A stretch of DNA of 52,413 bases from assembly GCA_964452915.1 (NCBI GenBank), contig CAYVNW010000016.1, positions 1 to 52,413 of the forward strand, in the 5' to 3' direction. A program made the translations under genes and the position numbers. The notes beneath the pieces are model-generated. The model saw only the letters and a list, made by a program, of their open reading frames with translations, had not been told where the DNA came from and made no database searches. Below are positions 8,149 through 17,683 of the stretch, piece by piece. Position 1 is the stretch's first letter; every line of letters starts with the position of its first letter. The stretch comes from Colivivens sp964452915 (lineage in GTDB: Bacteria; Bacteroidota; Bacteroidia; Bacteroidales; Bacteroidaceae).

Positions 8149-10023
8149 ATGGCAAATAATAAACCTGTCCAAAACCATACGAACAATACAAATAATCGGC
8201 AAAGTAAGTTTAACTGGAGCGCCGTAATATGGACTGTATTGCTTTTGTTGCTCCTGAATGGAGTATTGTATCCTTCGTTCGGCAGCCGTACTGTAAAAGA
8301 TGTAGATTATGTCACATTTATACAGGATGTAGATAAAGGCAAAATCAAGAAGGTAACCATTGATGATGATGTAATCTATTATACTACAAAAGGAGATAAG
8401 GCAAAGGACCCTGATCTGGTATATAAAACTACGGAAATGAATGATCCGGAATTAGTAGACCGGCTTCTGAACGCAAAAAGTCCAAACAAGAGTGGAAAGG
8501 TGGAGTTTACGAAGGTTCTCCAACAAAAAAATTCTCCTTTACTTGACTTTTTCATTTGGTGGGTTCTGCCTGTCGTGATTTTCTACCTGATATGGCAATT
8601 TGCCGCAAAACGAATGTTCAAAGGCGGTGTCGGTGGCAATAGTTTCTTATCTCTTGGTAATAGTGGCGCTAAAGTTTATGCCGAGAATGATGTCAAGACA
8701 ACGTTTGCTGATGTAGCAGGACAAGACGAAGCAAAAGAAACCTTGCAGGAAATAGTGGATTTTCTGCATAACCCAGATAAGTACACTCGCTTGGGAGCCA
8801 AACTGCCGAAGGGGGCGTTGCTGGTAGGACCTCCCGGAACAGGTAAAACTCTTATCGCACGTGCAGTTGCAGGAGAAGCCCATGTGCCTTTCTTTTCCAT
8901 ATCCGGATCTGAATTTGTACAGATGTTTGTCGGCATGGGTGCCGCAAAAGTACGGGATCTGTTCCAACAAGCAAGCAAACAAGCTCCATGTATTATTTTC
9001 ATTGATGAGATTGATGCTATCGGCAAAAGCCGTGATCAGTCGATGGGTAATGATGAGCGGGAACAAACATTGAATCAGTTGCTGACAGAGATGGATGGTT
9101 TCGATGCTACTAAGGGTGTTGTAATATTAGCAGCTACCAACCGGCCCGAGTCTCTCGACAAGGCATTGTTACGTCCAGGACGTTTCGACCGTCGCGTGAT
9201 AATGGAGTTGCCGGATCTTGAAGGACGTAAGGCAATACTTGAGGTGCATCTGAAAAATGTGAAACATGGAAAGATTGATATGGATGTAGTTGGACGGGCA
9301 ACGGCTGGATCGAGTGGTGCGGACATCGCTAATATTGTAAACGAAGCTGCGCTGAGGGCAGTAAGACTTGGAAAGAGTGAAATAGACACAAACGACCTGG
9401 AAGAAAGTGTAGAGACAGTAATTGCGGGTGAACAGAAGAAGGGCGCCGTCATTTCTGCTGAGGAGAAGAAGATCATATCGTATCACGAGATAGGTCATGC
9501 CATGGTGGCGGCTTGTCAAACCCATTCTGCTCCGGTGCAAAAGATCACTATTATACCACGGACGAGTGGTGCGCTTGGTTATACAATGCAAGTCGATGAA
9601 GGCGAAAAACATCTTATGAGCAAGGAAGAAATGCTGAACCGTATCGCAACTCTGACTGGCGGACGTGCGGCTGAGGAAGTCATCTGTCATACATGCACTA
9701 CGGGTGCAAGTAACGATATAGAGAAGGCTACACAACTTGCACGCGCGATGATTACCACGTATGGCATGAGTGAGAAATACGGAATGATGCAACTTGAAAA
9801 AGTAACCAACCGGTATTTGGGAGGCAACTCTTCGCTGACATGCTCGTCGGATACAGCGCGGGAAATAGATAATGAGGTGCGTGACATAATTGACAAGGCA
9901 CATAAAAAGGCTGTCGACATTATTACCGCACATACTGAACAGATGCACAAAGCTGCGCATATCCTTCTTCAGAAGGAAACTATCACAGGTGAGGAATTCA
10001 TGAAGGTACTCAACGAGGGATAA
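8149..10023 (+). CDS. ftsH: ATP-dependent zinc metalloprotease FtsH
   Basis: A membrane-anchored AAA protease that degrades misfolded membrane proteins and selected regulators. The 624-aa protein has an N-terminal span (about residues 24-42), a periplasmic segment and a second span (about 127-147). The AAA module has Walker A GPPGTGKT (227-234), Walker B IIFIDEID (from about 282) and the second region of homology ending LLRPGRFDRR. The zinc site is H446-E-I-G-H450, with Ile where many FtsH proteins have Ala, so the catalytic HExxH is intact. The protein lacks the long disordered C-terminal tail seen in some Bacteroidota FtsH. It lies between a nitroreductase (12 bp) and a large exported protein (26 bp). 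Confidence 0.97.
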   Translation: MANNKPVQNHTNNTNNRQSKFNWSAVIWTVLLLLLLNGVLYPSFGSRTVKDVDYVTFIQDVDKGKIKKVTIDDDVIYYTTKGDKAKDPDLVYKTTEMNDPELVDRLLNAKSPNKSGKVEFTKVLQQKNSPLLDFFIWWVLPVVIFYLIWQFAAKRMFKGGVGGNSFLSLGNSGAKVYAENDVKTTFADVAGQDEAKETLQEIVDFLHNPDKYTRLGAKLPKGALLVGPPGTGKTLIARAVAGEAHVPFFSISGSEFVQMFVGMGAAKVRDLFQQASKQAPCIIFIDEIDAIGKSRDQSMGNDEREQTLNQLLTEMDGFDATKGVVILAATNRPESLDKALLRPGRFDRRVIMELPDLEGRKAILEVHLKNVKHGKIDMDVVGRATAGSSGADIANIVNEAALRAVRLGKSEIDTNDLEESVETVIAGEQKKGAVISAEEKKIISYHEIGHAMVAACQTHSAPVQKITIIPRTSGALGYTMQVDEGEKHLMSKEEMLNRIATLTGGRAAEEVICHTCTTGASNDIEKATQLARAMITTYGMSEKYGMMQLEKVTNRYLGGNSSLTCSSDTAREIDNEVRDIIDKAHKKAVDIITAHTEQMHKAAHILLQKETITGEEFMKVLNEG

Positions 10024-10049
10024 TGGTGACAATATAAAATAAATATATA

Positions 10050-13007
10050 ATGAGAAAATCTGTTTGCTTATTACTTCTGGCCTTTACACTGACAGCGGTA
10101 GCACAGGCACAAAGACTTGATTCCGGACTGTTTGATGGCAAGTTGCCTGTACAGGAAAAAGTGTACCTGCATTTCGACAACAATACCTATTTCCTGGGAG
10201 ACACAATATGGTATAAGGCTTATGTGGTGATAGCAGACGATAATCTTCCGCAACCATACAGTAAAGTACTGTATGTCGAGTTGCTGAATGAACAAGGATA
10301 TTTGGTGGAGCGTCAACAGTTGGTAGTTGACAAGAACGGACAGGCAAACGGCCAGTTCGCCATACCGCGTACGGCTTTTGCGGGTTTCTATGAGGTCAGG
10401 GCATACACTAAATGGATGCTTAACTTTGGTTACGGCTCATTCATTAAGATCGGCAAGCAATGGTATGTGAGGGATATGCACGGGTTGCATAAATTCATAA
10501 AGTCATCCACTCCGGCAAAAGAGTATACGATAGGATTAGTTGGTGGAAGCGAACCTGACGAGCAGAAGTTGTCAATGGAATACTTCGGAAAGATTATTAA
10601 AAAAAACGACAAAGAAGATAATGGTAATGACTTTGAAGAGAGCTACAATGGTGATAACACAAAGATAAAACTCTCTCAAGACAACATGGCAACGCTATCA
10701 CCTGAAGACATACTAAACGGAGCAGTCAGAGTCGGAGATGAAGTGTATCGAATTAGGAATGGAGTGGAAATGGATGAGACGGAATGGGCAGGTGTCTTGA
10801 CGGGGGACGAGGATTGGGATGTCAATGTGGGTGATGCTTATGACAATGGTTTGTCTGTTGACCCTGACCAGCTGAGAAAAGACTTCCGCACATATAACAA
10901 CTTGTTTTCCCGTGTACTTCCTGTATACAACCGTCCAGACACCATGGCTTATTACAAGCGCCGTATCATGCCGCAGAAAATAACGATGGGTGACTATGAT
11001 GTACTATGGAAAAGTCCTGAATTCAATATCAAATTCTATCCCGAAGGCGGCCATCTGATTGAAGGCGTGGAGAGCCGTGTGGGATGGGAGGCTTTGGATC
11101 AAGAACTTTCACGCCTCAATGTTAATTGTGTATTGTATGAGGATGGCGAAATACTTGATACCATTAAGCCGATGCATGCCGGACGTGGCAGGTTCACCTT
11201 ACATCCTCAACATGGGAAAAAATATAAAGTGAAATATACATCAGATGGCAAAACCTTTGAATTCAACTTGCCAAAGGTTATGAAAGAAGGCGTTGGAATA
11301 TGGGTGGACCAAGATGAGTACGGCGTATATGTCGATGTGTCGCCTCGTTTTGAAACCCCGCGTCAGCTATATCTCTCTATAACAAACAGAGGGCGACTGC
11401 TGAAGAATTACAAGTTGGGTAAGGATTCTCTTTGCTCCGTGGCGATTGATATAGAAGATCTGAAGGAAGGTGTAAACCAAGCAACAGTGTACGATGCGCA
11501 AGGAGTAGTGTATTCTGACCGTTTGTTTTTCGTGAACGATTTCAATATGCTGAAAGGTAAGGTCTATGTTGATGGTATTGCAAACAGGGCCTATAAGCCA
11601 AAAGAGAATATCAAGCTAAGCTTACTTGCCACTGATGGTAGAGGCCGTCCGCTAAAGGAACAGACTTTCTCGGTGGCAATACGTGACGCTGAACAACTTG
11701 ACAACACATACGCTACAGGTAATATTATGACCAACTTGCTTCTTGAGTCTGAAATCAAAGGCTTTGTAGAGACTCCGGACTATTACTTCGAGTCGGACGA
11801 CCAGCATCACCGCGATGCTCTTGACCTGTTGCTGATGATTCAGGGATGGCGGCGCTATAACTGGTACGAGATGGCTCGTCCAAACATATTCATGCTTGAT
11901 TTCTTGCCGGAAGAGAAAATGGTTATTTATGGCGACGTGTTCAGCCTGCGGAAAAACTTGTTGAAAAAAAGTAATGGATTGGTAGACGTGTTTTGTTCAT
12001 TAAGCTTGTTCGATGATGTGCCCAAAGGTAAAGACTGGCGTTTTCAAGGGCATGTAAAAACAGATACTACGGGAAATTTCCATTTTGCCTATGAACCTTT
12101 TTACGGCAAGGCGAAATTGGTGCTCAGAGGACGTTACATTAACAAAAAAGACAGGGAAGGTTATTCCAAACTTCAGCACGACCCCAAGATATTCATACGC
12201 AAGGAATATTTTTATCCACGCAACCTGAAAATGTATAGTTGGTACGAAACACATTCCCCAGATACTGTTCCTGACAAAAAACTTACATGGGAAGACATGC
12301 AAGAAGATATATACGCATCGGAATGGATACCCCAAGTAACGATAAAAAGAAAACAACGTCCACATGCCAAACGACAGAAGGATAAGCCGGTGTATACTAC
12401 AAAATACATCGACTTTCTGAACGACTGGTGGGACAGGGGACATTATAATACATTCGATTTGTTGGATTATCAGATGACCGATGCTCCGGTGTTTTTGGGT
12501 AGCAGCCAGTATGTCCGAAGCTACAACAATGATGAACGATGGGTAATTCATTATAATTGGGAGTATTCGTCGGGTGCAGAGTACCTGAGTAGTTACATTC
12601 CAACGCGGGATAGCCTTTTTATTGTTTCTGACGACCCTTTGCGACCTACCGTGTTCGAATACCGGCACCTTGACCGCCGTGAGGATGCTACAGGTCAAAG
12701 AACCTATGGAATAAGTGGATATGTCAACTTGACGACTGTGAAAAGCGAACAGGCACATAGAATCGTCGGACGCGAGTATACTATTGACGGATTCACTCGT
12801 CCTGCCGAATTCTATAATCCCGACTATAGTCATGCCGCAATGCCGGAGGTGAAGGACTATCGTAGAACTCTATATTGGAATCCAAATGTAACAACCGACA
12901 AGTCTGGATATGCCAATATCTCATTTTATAACAATTCAGTATGTACGGAACTTGACGTCTCAGCAGAAGGAATCACAAGAAATGGTGAATTCCTGGTGGA
13001 GGAATGA
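10050..13007 (+). CDS. Large exported MG2-like (macroglobulin-type) domain protein
   Basis: 985 aa with a clear signal peptide (MRKSVCLLLLAFTLTAVAQA, cleavage after AQA). The start of the mature protein (EKVYLHFDNNTYFLGDTIWYKAYV) is the hallmark of an abundant Bacteroidota family with an N-terminal alpha-2-macroglobulin MG2-like beta-sandwich. The rest is a series of beta-rich domains with an acidic insert near residues 185-270. A conserved C-terminal motif contains YWNPNVTTDKSGYANISFYN. The protein probably resides in the periplasm or at the outer membrane. The family's biochemical role is not established. It starts 26 bp after ftsH and ends 3 bp before the HMA-AraC gene. Confidence 0.8.
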   Translation: MRKSVCLLLLAFTLTAVAQAQRLDSGLFDGKLPVQEKVYLHFDNNTYFLGDTIWYKAYVVIADDNLPQPYSKVLYVELLNEQGYLVERQQLVVDKNGQANGQFAIPRTAFAGFYEVRAYTKWMLNFGYGSFIKIGKQWYVRDMHGLHKFIKSSTPAKEYTIGLVGGSEPDEQKLSMEYFGKIIKKNDKEDNGNDFEESYNGDNTKIKLSQDNMATLSPEDILNGAVRVGDEVYRIRNGVEMDETEWAGVLTGDEDWDVNVGDAYDNGLSVDPDQLRKDFRTYNNLFSRVLPVYNRPDTMAYYKRRIMPQKITMGDYDVLWKSPEFNIKFYPEGGHLIEGVESRVGWEALDQELSRLNVNCVLYEDGEILDTIKPMHAGRGRFTLHPQHGKKYKVKYTSDGKTFEFNLPKVMKEGVGIWVDQDEYGVYVDVSPRFETPRQLYLSITNRGRLLKNYKLGKDSLCSVAIDIEDLKEGVNQATVYDAQGVVYSDRLFFVNDFNMLKGKVYVDGIANRAYKPKENIKLSLLATDGRGRPLKEQTFSVAIRDAEQLDNTYATGNIMTNLLLESEIKGFVETPDYYFESDDQHHRDALDLLLMIQGWRRYNWYEMARPNIFMLDFLPEEKMVIYGDVFSLRKNLLKKSNGLVDVFCSLSLFDDVPKGKDWRFQGHVKTDTTGNFHFAYEPFYGKAKLVLRGRYINKKDREGYSKLQHDPKIFIRKEYFYPRNLKMYSWYETHSPDTVPDKKLTWEDMQEDIYASEWIPQVTIKRKQRPHAKRQKDKPVYTTKYIDFLNDWWDRGHYNTFDLLDYQMTDAPVFLGSSQYVRSYNNDERWVIHYNWEYSSGAEYLSSYIPTRDSLFIVSDDPLRPTVFEYRHLDRREDATGQRTYGISGYVNLTTVKSEQAHRIVGREYTIDGFTRPAEFYNPDYSHAAMPEVKDYRRTLYWNPNVTTDKSGYANISFYNNSVCTELDVSAEGITRNGEFLVEE

Positions 13008-13010
13008 AAT

Positions 13011-13604
13011 ATGGATATAACAAACAAGTCTCTTATAGGGAATACAACTTTATATATAAAAAACATGGTATGTGATCGATGTATAATGGCAGTTGATAAG
13101 ACGCTGCGTGATACAGGGTTGCAACCTTTGAAAGTCGAACTTGGAGTGGCAACAGTGGATGGCGAAGTGTCTGACAGCCAACGGGAGCAGGTGCGAAAAG
13201 AGTTGGAAGCGTTGGGCTTCGAATTGATTGACGATCCAAAACAGCAAGTGGTGGACCAAATAAAGTCGGCCATCATACGGCTGGCACACTATGACGGCAA
13301 TAATTCCAGTGTCAACTTGTCTACGTATCTGCAAAATGAATTGCATCAGGATTATTCCTCACTTTCAAAATTGTTTTCCAGTGTCACTGCTTCAACCGTG
13401 GAAAGATACTACATAGAGCAGAAAGTGGAAAGAATTAAGGAACTGCTCACTTATGGAGAGAAAACACTGACGGAAATAGCCTTGGAAATGAACTACTCCA
13501 GTGTTGCATATTTGTCGACGCAGTTCAAGAGCATAACCGGACTTACACCATCGCAGTTTAAGGCAGACCATGCGAACAAACGTAAGGCTCTTGATGCTAT
13601 TTGA
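13011..13604 (+). CDS. HMA-AraC transcriptional regulator, probable copper-responsive regulator
   Basis: A 197-aa two-domain protein. Residues about 13-75 resemble a heavy-metal-associated domain with a metal-binding CxxC (NMVCDRCIMAV). Residues about 95-190 form an AraC-type double helix-turn-helix (ELLTYGEKTLTEIALEMNYS, VAYLSTQFKSITGLTPSQFK). In Bacteroidota such HMA-AraC proteins are often found near copper exporters. Here the copZ-copA pair lies 26 kb away, beyond the inserted element, so a link is plausible but inferred. It starts 3 bp after the MG2-like gene, suggesting co-transcription with it. Confidence 0.82.
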   Translation: MDITNKSLIGNTTLYIKNMVCDRCIMAVDKTLRDTGLQPLKVELGVATVDGEVSDSQREQVRKELEALGFELIDDPKQQVVDQIKSAIIRLAHYDGNNSSVNLSTYLQNELHQDYSSLSKLFSSVTASTVERYYIEQKVERIKELLTYGEKTLTEIALEMNYSSVAYLSTQFKSITGLTPSQFKADHANKRKALDAI

Positions 13605-13676
13605 TTAATTCTATATATGAATCGTGTCAGGTTTGTACAGGTCAGAAATATTTTAATTTTATCCCAACAGTCATAA

Positions 13677-14138
13677 ATGGAATATAAGTTGCAAAAACTG
13701 AACTTGCCAATGATGGAAGCAGCATTGAGAGAAGTGGATGGTAAACTGAAGATTTGGGATTGCCTGCGAAAACGTTTTATCATCCTGACTCCGGAAGAGT
13801 GGGTCAGGCAGAACTTCGTGTCTTTTCTTGTCAACTATAAGTCGTACAACCCTGTATTGATGGCAAACGAGGTGCGTATATCCCTTAATGGCATGTCACG
13901 ACGTTGTGACACTGTGCTGTATTCACATAATCTGATTCCAAAGATGATCATCGAATACAAACGTCCTTCTGTCGTGATTGGTCCAAAAGTATTTAAGCAA
14001 ATATGCCATTACAACTTGGTGATGCGAGTTGACTATCTGATAGTGAGTAATGGCCTGGAACATTATTGTTGCAAGATGGACTATGAGAATGAAACATATA
14101 ATTTCCTGAATGACATACCTGATTATTCTGATTTATAA
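13677..14138 (+). CDS. HsdR N-terminal-like (PD-(D/E)XK fold) protein
   Basis: 153 aa resembling the N-terminal nuclease-fold domain of type I restriction R subunits, but as a stand-alone protein without helicase. The PD-(D/E)XK core is visible as CDTVLYS, then PKMIIEYKRPSV. The N-terminus (LTPEEWVRQNFVSFLV) and the C-terminal segment (DYLIVSNGLEHYCCKMD) match the short housekeeping form common in Bacteroidota. No methylase or specificity gene lies nearby, so it need not be a restriction enzyme. A weak promoter (TTTG at 13632-13635, TAATTTTA at 13654-13661) precedes it. Confidence 0.82.
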   Translation: MEYKLQKLNLPMMEAALREVDGKLKIWDCLRKRFIILTPEEWVRQNFVSFLVNYKSYNPVLMANEVRISLNGMSRRCDTVLYSHNLIPKMIIEYKRPSVVIGPKVFKQICHYNLVMRVDYLIVSNGLEHYCCKMDYENETYNFLNDIPDYSDL

Positions 14139-14199
14139 AACACCTGTTGTATTGCAACTGCTTTATCTAAAGCACCGCCCATTTCTTATTGCACGAATG

Positions 14200-15027
14200 T
14201 TATTTATTAGCTTTTTCTAATGCCAAGTCGCGTTTCGATTTACTCTTTATCACCATACCAACGCCTGTGAAGACAAGAATGACTGCTATTGCATGAAGAA
14301 CTGTAAATATGCCAAGCCCGGCAGCTACACTGACTATAACCGAGACAACGGGTTGCACATAGTTGTAAACGCTGACAACCGTCGGGTGTAGAATGCGTTG
14401 ACCGACAACTGCGAGCAAGTAGCTTATGTATGTGGCAACAACAAACCCGACTTCAAACCATGTGGTAGTATCTATTTCGCTCCATGGCAGTTTCACAACA
14501 TTGCTTGACGTAAATGGTATGATGAATATCGCTGACCATGTGAACATCCATTTATTTACGGTTACTACATTGTATTTCTTTATAAGTGGATTGAAGAGTG
14601 CGAGGTACAGCGCAAATGAGAACTGTGCGCCTACGCACATAAGGTCGCCCCATATATCCCCTGATTTACCTCCGGTATTCGCACTTGATAGAATCAGTAC
14701 CAAAGCTCCGGCACAGCCAATCATCACGCCACCGGCTTTCATCCATGTTATAGGCTCCTTTAAAATAAGAAACGAAAGTATTATCGCAAAGATTGGCATT
14801 GATGTGGTTACAATGCTGGAATTGATGGGAGATGTGTAGCTAGGTCCGAGAGTGAAAAGACATTGGTTGAGAACTACACCAAACAATGCTGTTGCACCTA
14901 ATAATATATCCCGCCATGGAATATGTTCCTTGACAAACAATGATGTAAGCCAGACGGACTCATGATGCACATTGCTATGAAGATATACCCGGTGCTCTCG
15001 ACATGAAAGGCGATGAAAAGGTGGCAA
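14200..15027 (-). pseudogene. 5'-truncated DMT/EamA-family permease
   Basis: From about residue 25 onward the protein is a drug/metabolite transporter of the EamA family, with about eight membrane spans and an internal repeat. It contains SLFVKEHIPWRDILLGATALFG, LKEPITWMKAGG and YNYVQPVVSVIVSV in separate parts. The first two helices, which normally carry the IWG-type start and precede SLFVK, are missing. The DNA upstream (14955-15060) has no EamA coding in any frame, and the only start available is a TTG giving an unrelated leader (MPPFHRLSCREHRVYL). It is probably a remnant left by a deletion. A non-standard start on a shortened transporter is possible but less likely. Confidence 0.7.
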
Positions 15028-15095
15028 TATTTATAATTGATACATAAATGAAACAATTTGTTACATGATTGAAATTGCTTGTATAGATTTCTTTA

Positions 15096-15103
15096 TAACT
15101 TTG
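15096..15103 (+). promoter_or_regulatory. -7 element upstream of the first alpha/beta hydrolase
   Basis: TAACTTTG matches TAnnTTTG, 22 bp before the ATG. An ATTG lies 18 bp upstream as a weak -33. Confidence 0.5.
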
Positions 15104-15125
15104 CCAGACAAAACATTAAACAATT

Positions 15126-16013
15126 ATGCAACGAATTTTTTTGACATTTGTATTGTTTGTCGGTTGTATACTTATTACAACGGCTCAGACATTGAAAACT
15201 AAAACAATTGATCATGGGGGCAGCGGTCAGTTCAAGTCTATTGCAGTAAAAGAAAAATCTATGCCTGATTTTGTTATTTACCGACCGAAAGACTTGATGT
15301 ATACTCATGCGCGCCAAGGAGATATTCCAGTATTGTTGTTTGGTAATGGTGGATGTTCAGACACAAGCATTGGGTATGAACGGATGCTGACAGAGATTGC
15401 ATCGCACGGGTATATTGTGGTGGCTATTGGTGAAATGCAGGACAAGCGGTTTGATAGGACTGAAGGCCATACTGAGTCAAGTGAGCTGATGAGGGGACTT
15501 GATCTGTTGCTTGTACTGAACCAGACGAAAGGCAGCAATTATTACCACTTTATTGACAGTACACGTATTGCGGTCGCAGGGCATTCATGTGGTGGCGCGC
15601 AGGTGTTATGTAATGCTGCAGACAAGCGGCTGAAGACATACATTATTCTTAATGCCGGTATGGGTGACATGGAAATGGCTGGCGCCAGCAGATTGTCGTT
15701 GCCTAAACTGCATGCTCCTATTTTATATATCGTTGGTGGACCGTCGGATGTTGCTTACGAGAATGCGCAAAAAGATTATGACCGTATAAACCATGTGCCT
15801 GTGTGTCTGGTGAACCATCCTAAATCAGGACACAGTGGTACTTATGATGAACAGTTTGGTGGATGCTATGGACGTCTTGTTGTCGACTGGCTCGACTGGC
15901 AGTTGAAAGGGGAGCAAGTTAATTCTGATATATTTCTTTGCGATGGTACACCGATCGGATATGACGGCCTGACTGTTAAGGCAAAAAAATTTATCGATGT
16001 AAAAAAATACTGA
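15126..16013 (+). CDS. Exported alpha/beta hydrolase (esterase-like)
   Basis: 295 aa with a signal peptide (MQRIFLTFVLFVGCILITTA). The alpha/beta-hydrolase fold is shown by an oxyanion-type loop (LLFGNGGCSD), the nucleophile elbow GHSCGG with Ser154, a probable acid in VGGPSDVAYEN and a His in KSGHSGTYD. The family resembles secreted esterases of the dienelactone/PET-hydrolase type, so deacylation of plant polysaccharide is plausible given the neighbouring GH53 gene (inference). The gene ends in an A7 run (16001-16007) immediately before TAC TGA. Removing one A would fuse it in frame to the next hydrolase. Confidence 0.82.
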   Translation: MQRIFLTFVLFVGCILITTAQTLKTKTIDHGGSGQFKSIAVKEKSMPDFVIYRPKDLMYTHARQGDIPVLLFGNGGCSDTSIGYERMLTEIASHGYIVVAIGEMQDKRFDRTEGHTESSELMRGLDLLLVLNQTKGSNYYHFIDSTRIAVAGHSCGGAQVLCNAADKRLKTYIILNAGMGDMEMAGASRLSLPKLHAPILYIVGGPSDVAYENAQKDYDRINHVPVCLVNHPKSGHSGTYDEQFGGCYGRLVVDWLDWQLKGEQVNSDIFLCDGTPIGYDGLTVKAKKFIDVKKY

Positions 16014-16053
16014 AAGTTTATGGATCGACAACGGAGACTGGCAAATTTATGGT

Positions 16054-16764
16054 GTGCTCAATCGACCAATGATGGGAACGAAGCCTATGCCGCTTATTAT
16101 TATAAGTCACAGATTCAATGGTTCACATAGTTTTGCTCAAGACTATTTTGCTCCGTTTGCTGAAAATGGATGGATGACTTATGCATTCGATTTCCCTTGT
16201 GGTTCGTTGAGAAGTCAAAGTGACTCAAACACGATGGAAATGTCAATACTTGATGAGGAAAGTGACTTGTGGGCAATAATAAATTATTTTCGACGGCAAA
16301 CATATGTGGACCGGAATCATATAGTACTTTTGGGCGAAAGTCAGGGAGGATTGGTATCTGCACTTACAGCGGCACGGGCTGACAGTTTGATTGATGGTTT
16401 GGTGCTTGTTTATCCTGCGTTGTGCATTCCAAATAACTGGAACACTCATTATGCAAATATTGAGGATATACCAGACACTACTTTTTTATGGAATGTACCA
16501 ATAGGAAGATGTTTTTTTGTAGAACTTCGTAATATGAATCCTTTCAGTTCAATGAATAAATTCCACAAGCCTGTACTTATCATTCATGGTGATGTTGATA
16601 AGGTGGTGCCGGTGGACTATTCCAAGCGTGCAGCAGCGACTTATAAAGATGCGGGCCTGCACATTATCCATAGTGCTGGACACGGTTTTAACGCACATGA
16701 GCGTGCTGAGGGAATAAAACAGATGATTATTTTTCTGAATAAACTACGTAACAATAATAACTAA
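16054..16764 (+). CDS. Second alpha/beta hydrolase, no signal peptide or ATG start
   Basis: An alpha/beta hydrolase with Ser96 in GESQGG, an acid in IIHGDVDKVVP and His in SAGHGFN, so the triad looks complete. There is no ATG at the proper N-terminus; GTG at 16054 is the best start. The same frame is open back to 16003 and encodes a conserved-looking lead-in (ESLWIDNGDWQIYGVLNRP). The gene therefore probably lost its real start or forms the second half of a fused two-domain hydrolase interrupted at the A7 run at 16001-16007. The pair precedes the GH53 gene by only 9 bp, suggesting a common transcript. Confidence 0.7.
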   Translation: MLNRPMMGTKPMPLIIISHRFNGSHSFAQDYFAPFAENGWMTYAFDFPCGSLRSQSDSNTMEMSILDEESDLWAIINYFRRQTYVDRNHIVLLGESQGGLVSALTAARADSLIDGLVLVYPALCIPNNWNTHYANIEDIPDTTFLWNVPIGRCFFVELRNMNPFSSMNKFHKPVLIIHGDVDKVVPVDYSKRAAATYKDAGLHIIHSAGHGFNAHERAEGIKQMIIFLNKLRNNNN

Positions 16765-16773
16765 ATTAACGCT

Positions 16774-17489
16774 ATGAGAAAAAATGTAATTGGTTTATAA
16801 TACTGTTCTTGCTTCTTGGAGCTATTAGTACTGGCAGAATGGATGCAGAAACAATTTCTGATACAATTTTTGACCGTAATGCTCTTGAACAGAAATTCGC
16901 TTTTGGAGCGGATGTAGGTTTTGTTTCACAAATGGAGAGCTGGGGTACAAAATGGTTGGACAAAAACGGTAAGCAGAAGGATATTCTGCAAATTCTTAAG
17001 GAACAGGGTATTAATAATGTTCGCTTGCGCGTTTGGGTGAATCCGTCGGGTGGATGGTGTGGTAAAAAAGATGTGGTAAAAATGGCTAAGCGAGCACATG
17101 CTATGGGCATGGGTGTTATGTTGAGTTTCCACTATAGCGATACATGGGCTGATCCGGGAACGCAAGAATGTCCGGCTGCATGGAAGGATCATACAGTCGA
17201 CCAGCTGGAACAGGATGTCTACGATCATACTAAAGATGTTATTATGGCTTTGCAAGAGGCCGGTATTACTCCGCGGTGGGTTCAGATTGGTAATGAGACT
17301 AAACGAGGCATGTTTTATCCTACTTGTCAAACTAATAAAGGTGGTATGGATAATTTTGCATGTATGCTTAAATCAGGAATAAAAGCAGTAAAAGAGTGTG
17401 ACTCGACTATTCAGACCATCATTCATCTGCCGGATGGACATGATAATTCGTTATTTCGTAATATGTTTGATGCTTTAAAAAGACGTGGG
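16774..17489 (+). pseudogene. GH53 arabinogalactan endo-beta-1,4-galactanase, 5' part, split by the mobile element
   Basis: Encodes the N-terminal half of a GH53 enzyme, which cuts beta-1,4-galactan. Visible family motifs are FGADVGFVSQMES, NNVRLRVWVNPSGG, LSFHYSDTWADPG and the acid/base Glu in WVQIGNET. The coding frame breaks after FDALKRRG at CGTGGG (17484-17489). The matching second half resumes at 36404 with LVWDMIGMSAYPRW. The start is also damaged. ATG at 16774 followed by an A6 run leads to a stop, while one extra A would give a good signal peptide (MRKKCNWFIILFLLLGAIS). The gene is therefore inactive in this sequence. Confidence 0.88.
17484..17489 (+). repeat. Left 6-bp boundary repeat CGTGGG of the integrated element
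   Basis: CGTGGG occurs at the exact point where the GH53 frame is lost. The same six bases stand at 36404-36409 where the frame resumes. Joining the two restores the GH53 protein without gain or loss of residues. Confidence 0.8.
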
Positions 17490-17644
17490 AACTTTACCAC
17501 CTAAATCATATTGTCATTCACAATTACTCGAATATCTGCAAACAACTGAAAACAAGTGAAAAATAGGCAAATATGAAGATTTAAATAAACTTAATTGGAT
17601 TGAGATTTTTTCGGGATTCATGGGAACATTTACGGGAAATGTCT

Positions 17645-17652
17645 TATCTTTG
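17645..17652 (+). promoter_or_regulatory. -7 element of the first integrase
   Basis: TATCTTTG, an exact TAnnTTTG box 31 bp upstream of the integrase ATG. The 194 bp between the left boundary and this gene is AT-rich and otherwise non-coding, and probably carries recombinase arm sites. Confidence 0.55.
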
Positions 17653-17683
17653 CGACACGAAATTACAAAACCCATTGCAGAAG

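Noticed and set aside
9169..10032. Long antisense reading frame (287 codons) on the minus strand across ftsH
   Set aside because: It lies fully opposite a well-conserved ftsH and its translation is Cys/His-rich without any motif; it is a by-product of ftsH codon use.
12000..12833. Long minus-strand reading frame (277 codons) inside the MG2-like gene
   Set aside because: Antisense shadow of a conserved exported protein; no start signal, promoter or recognisable domain.
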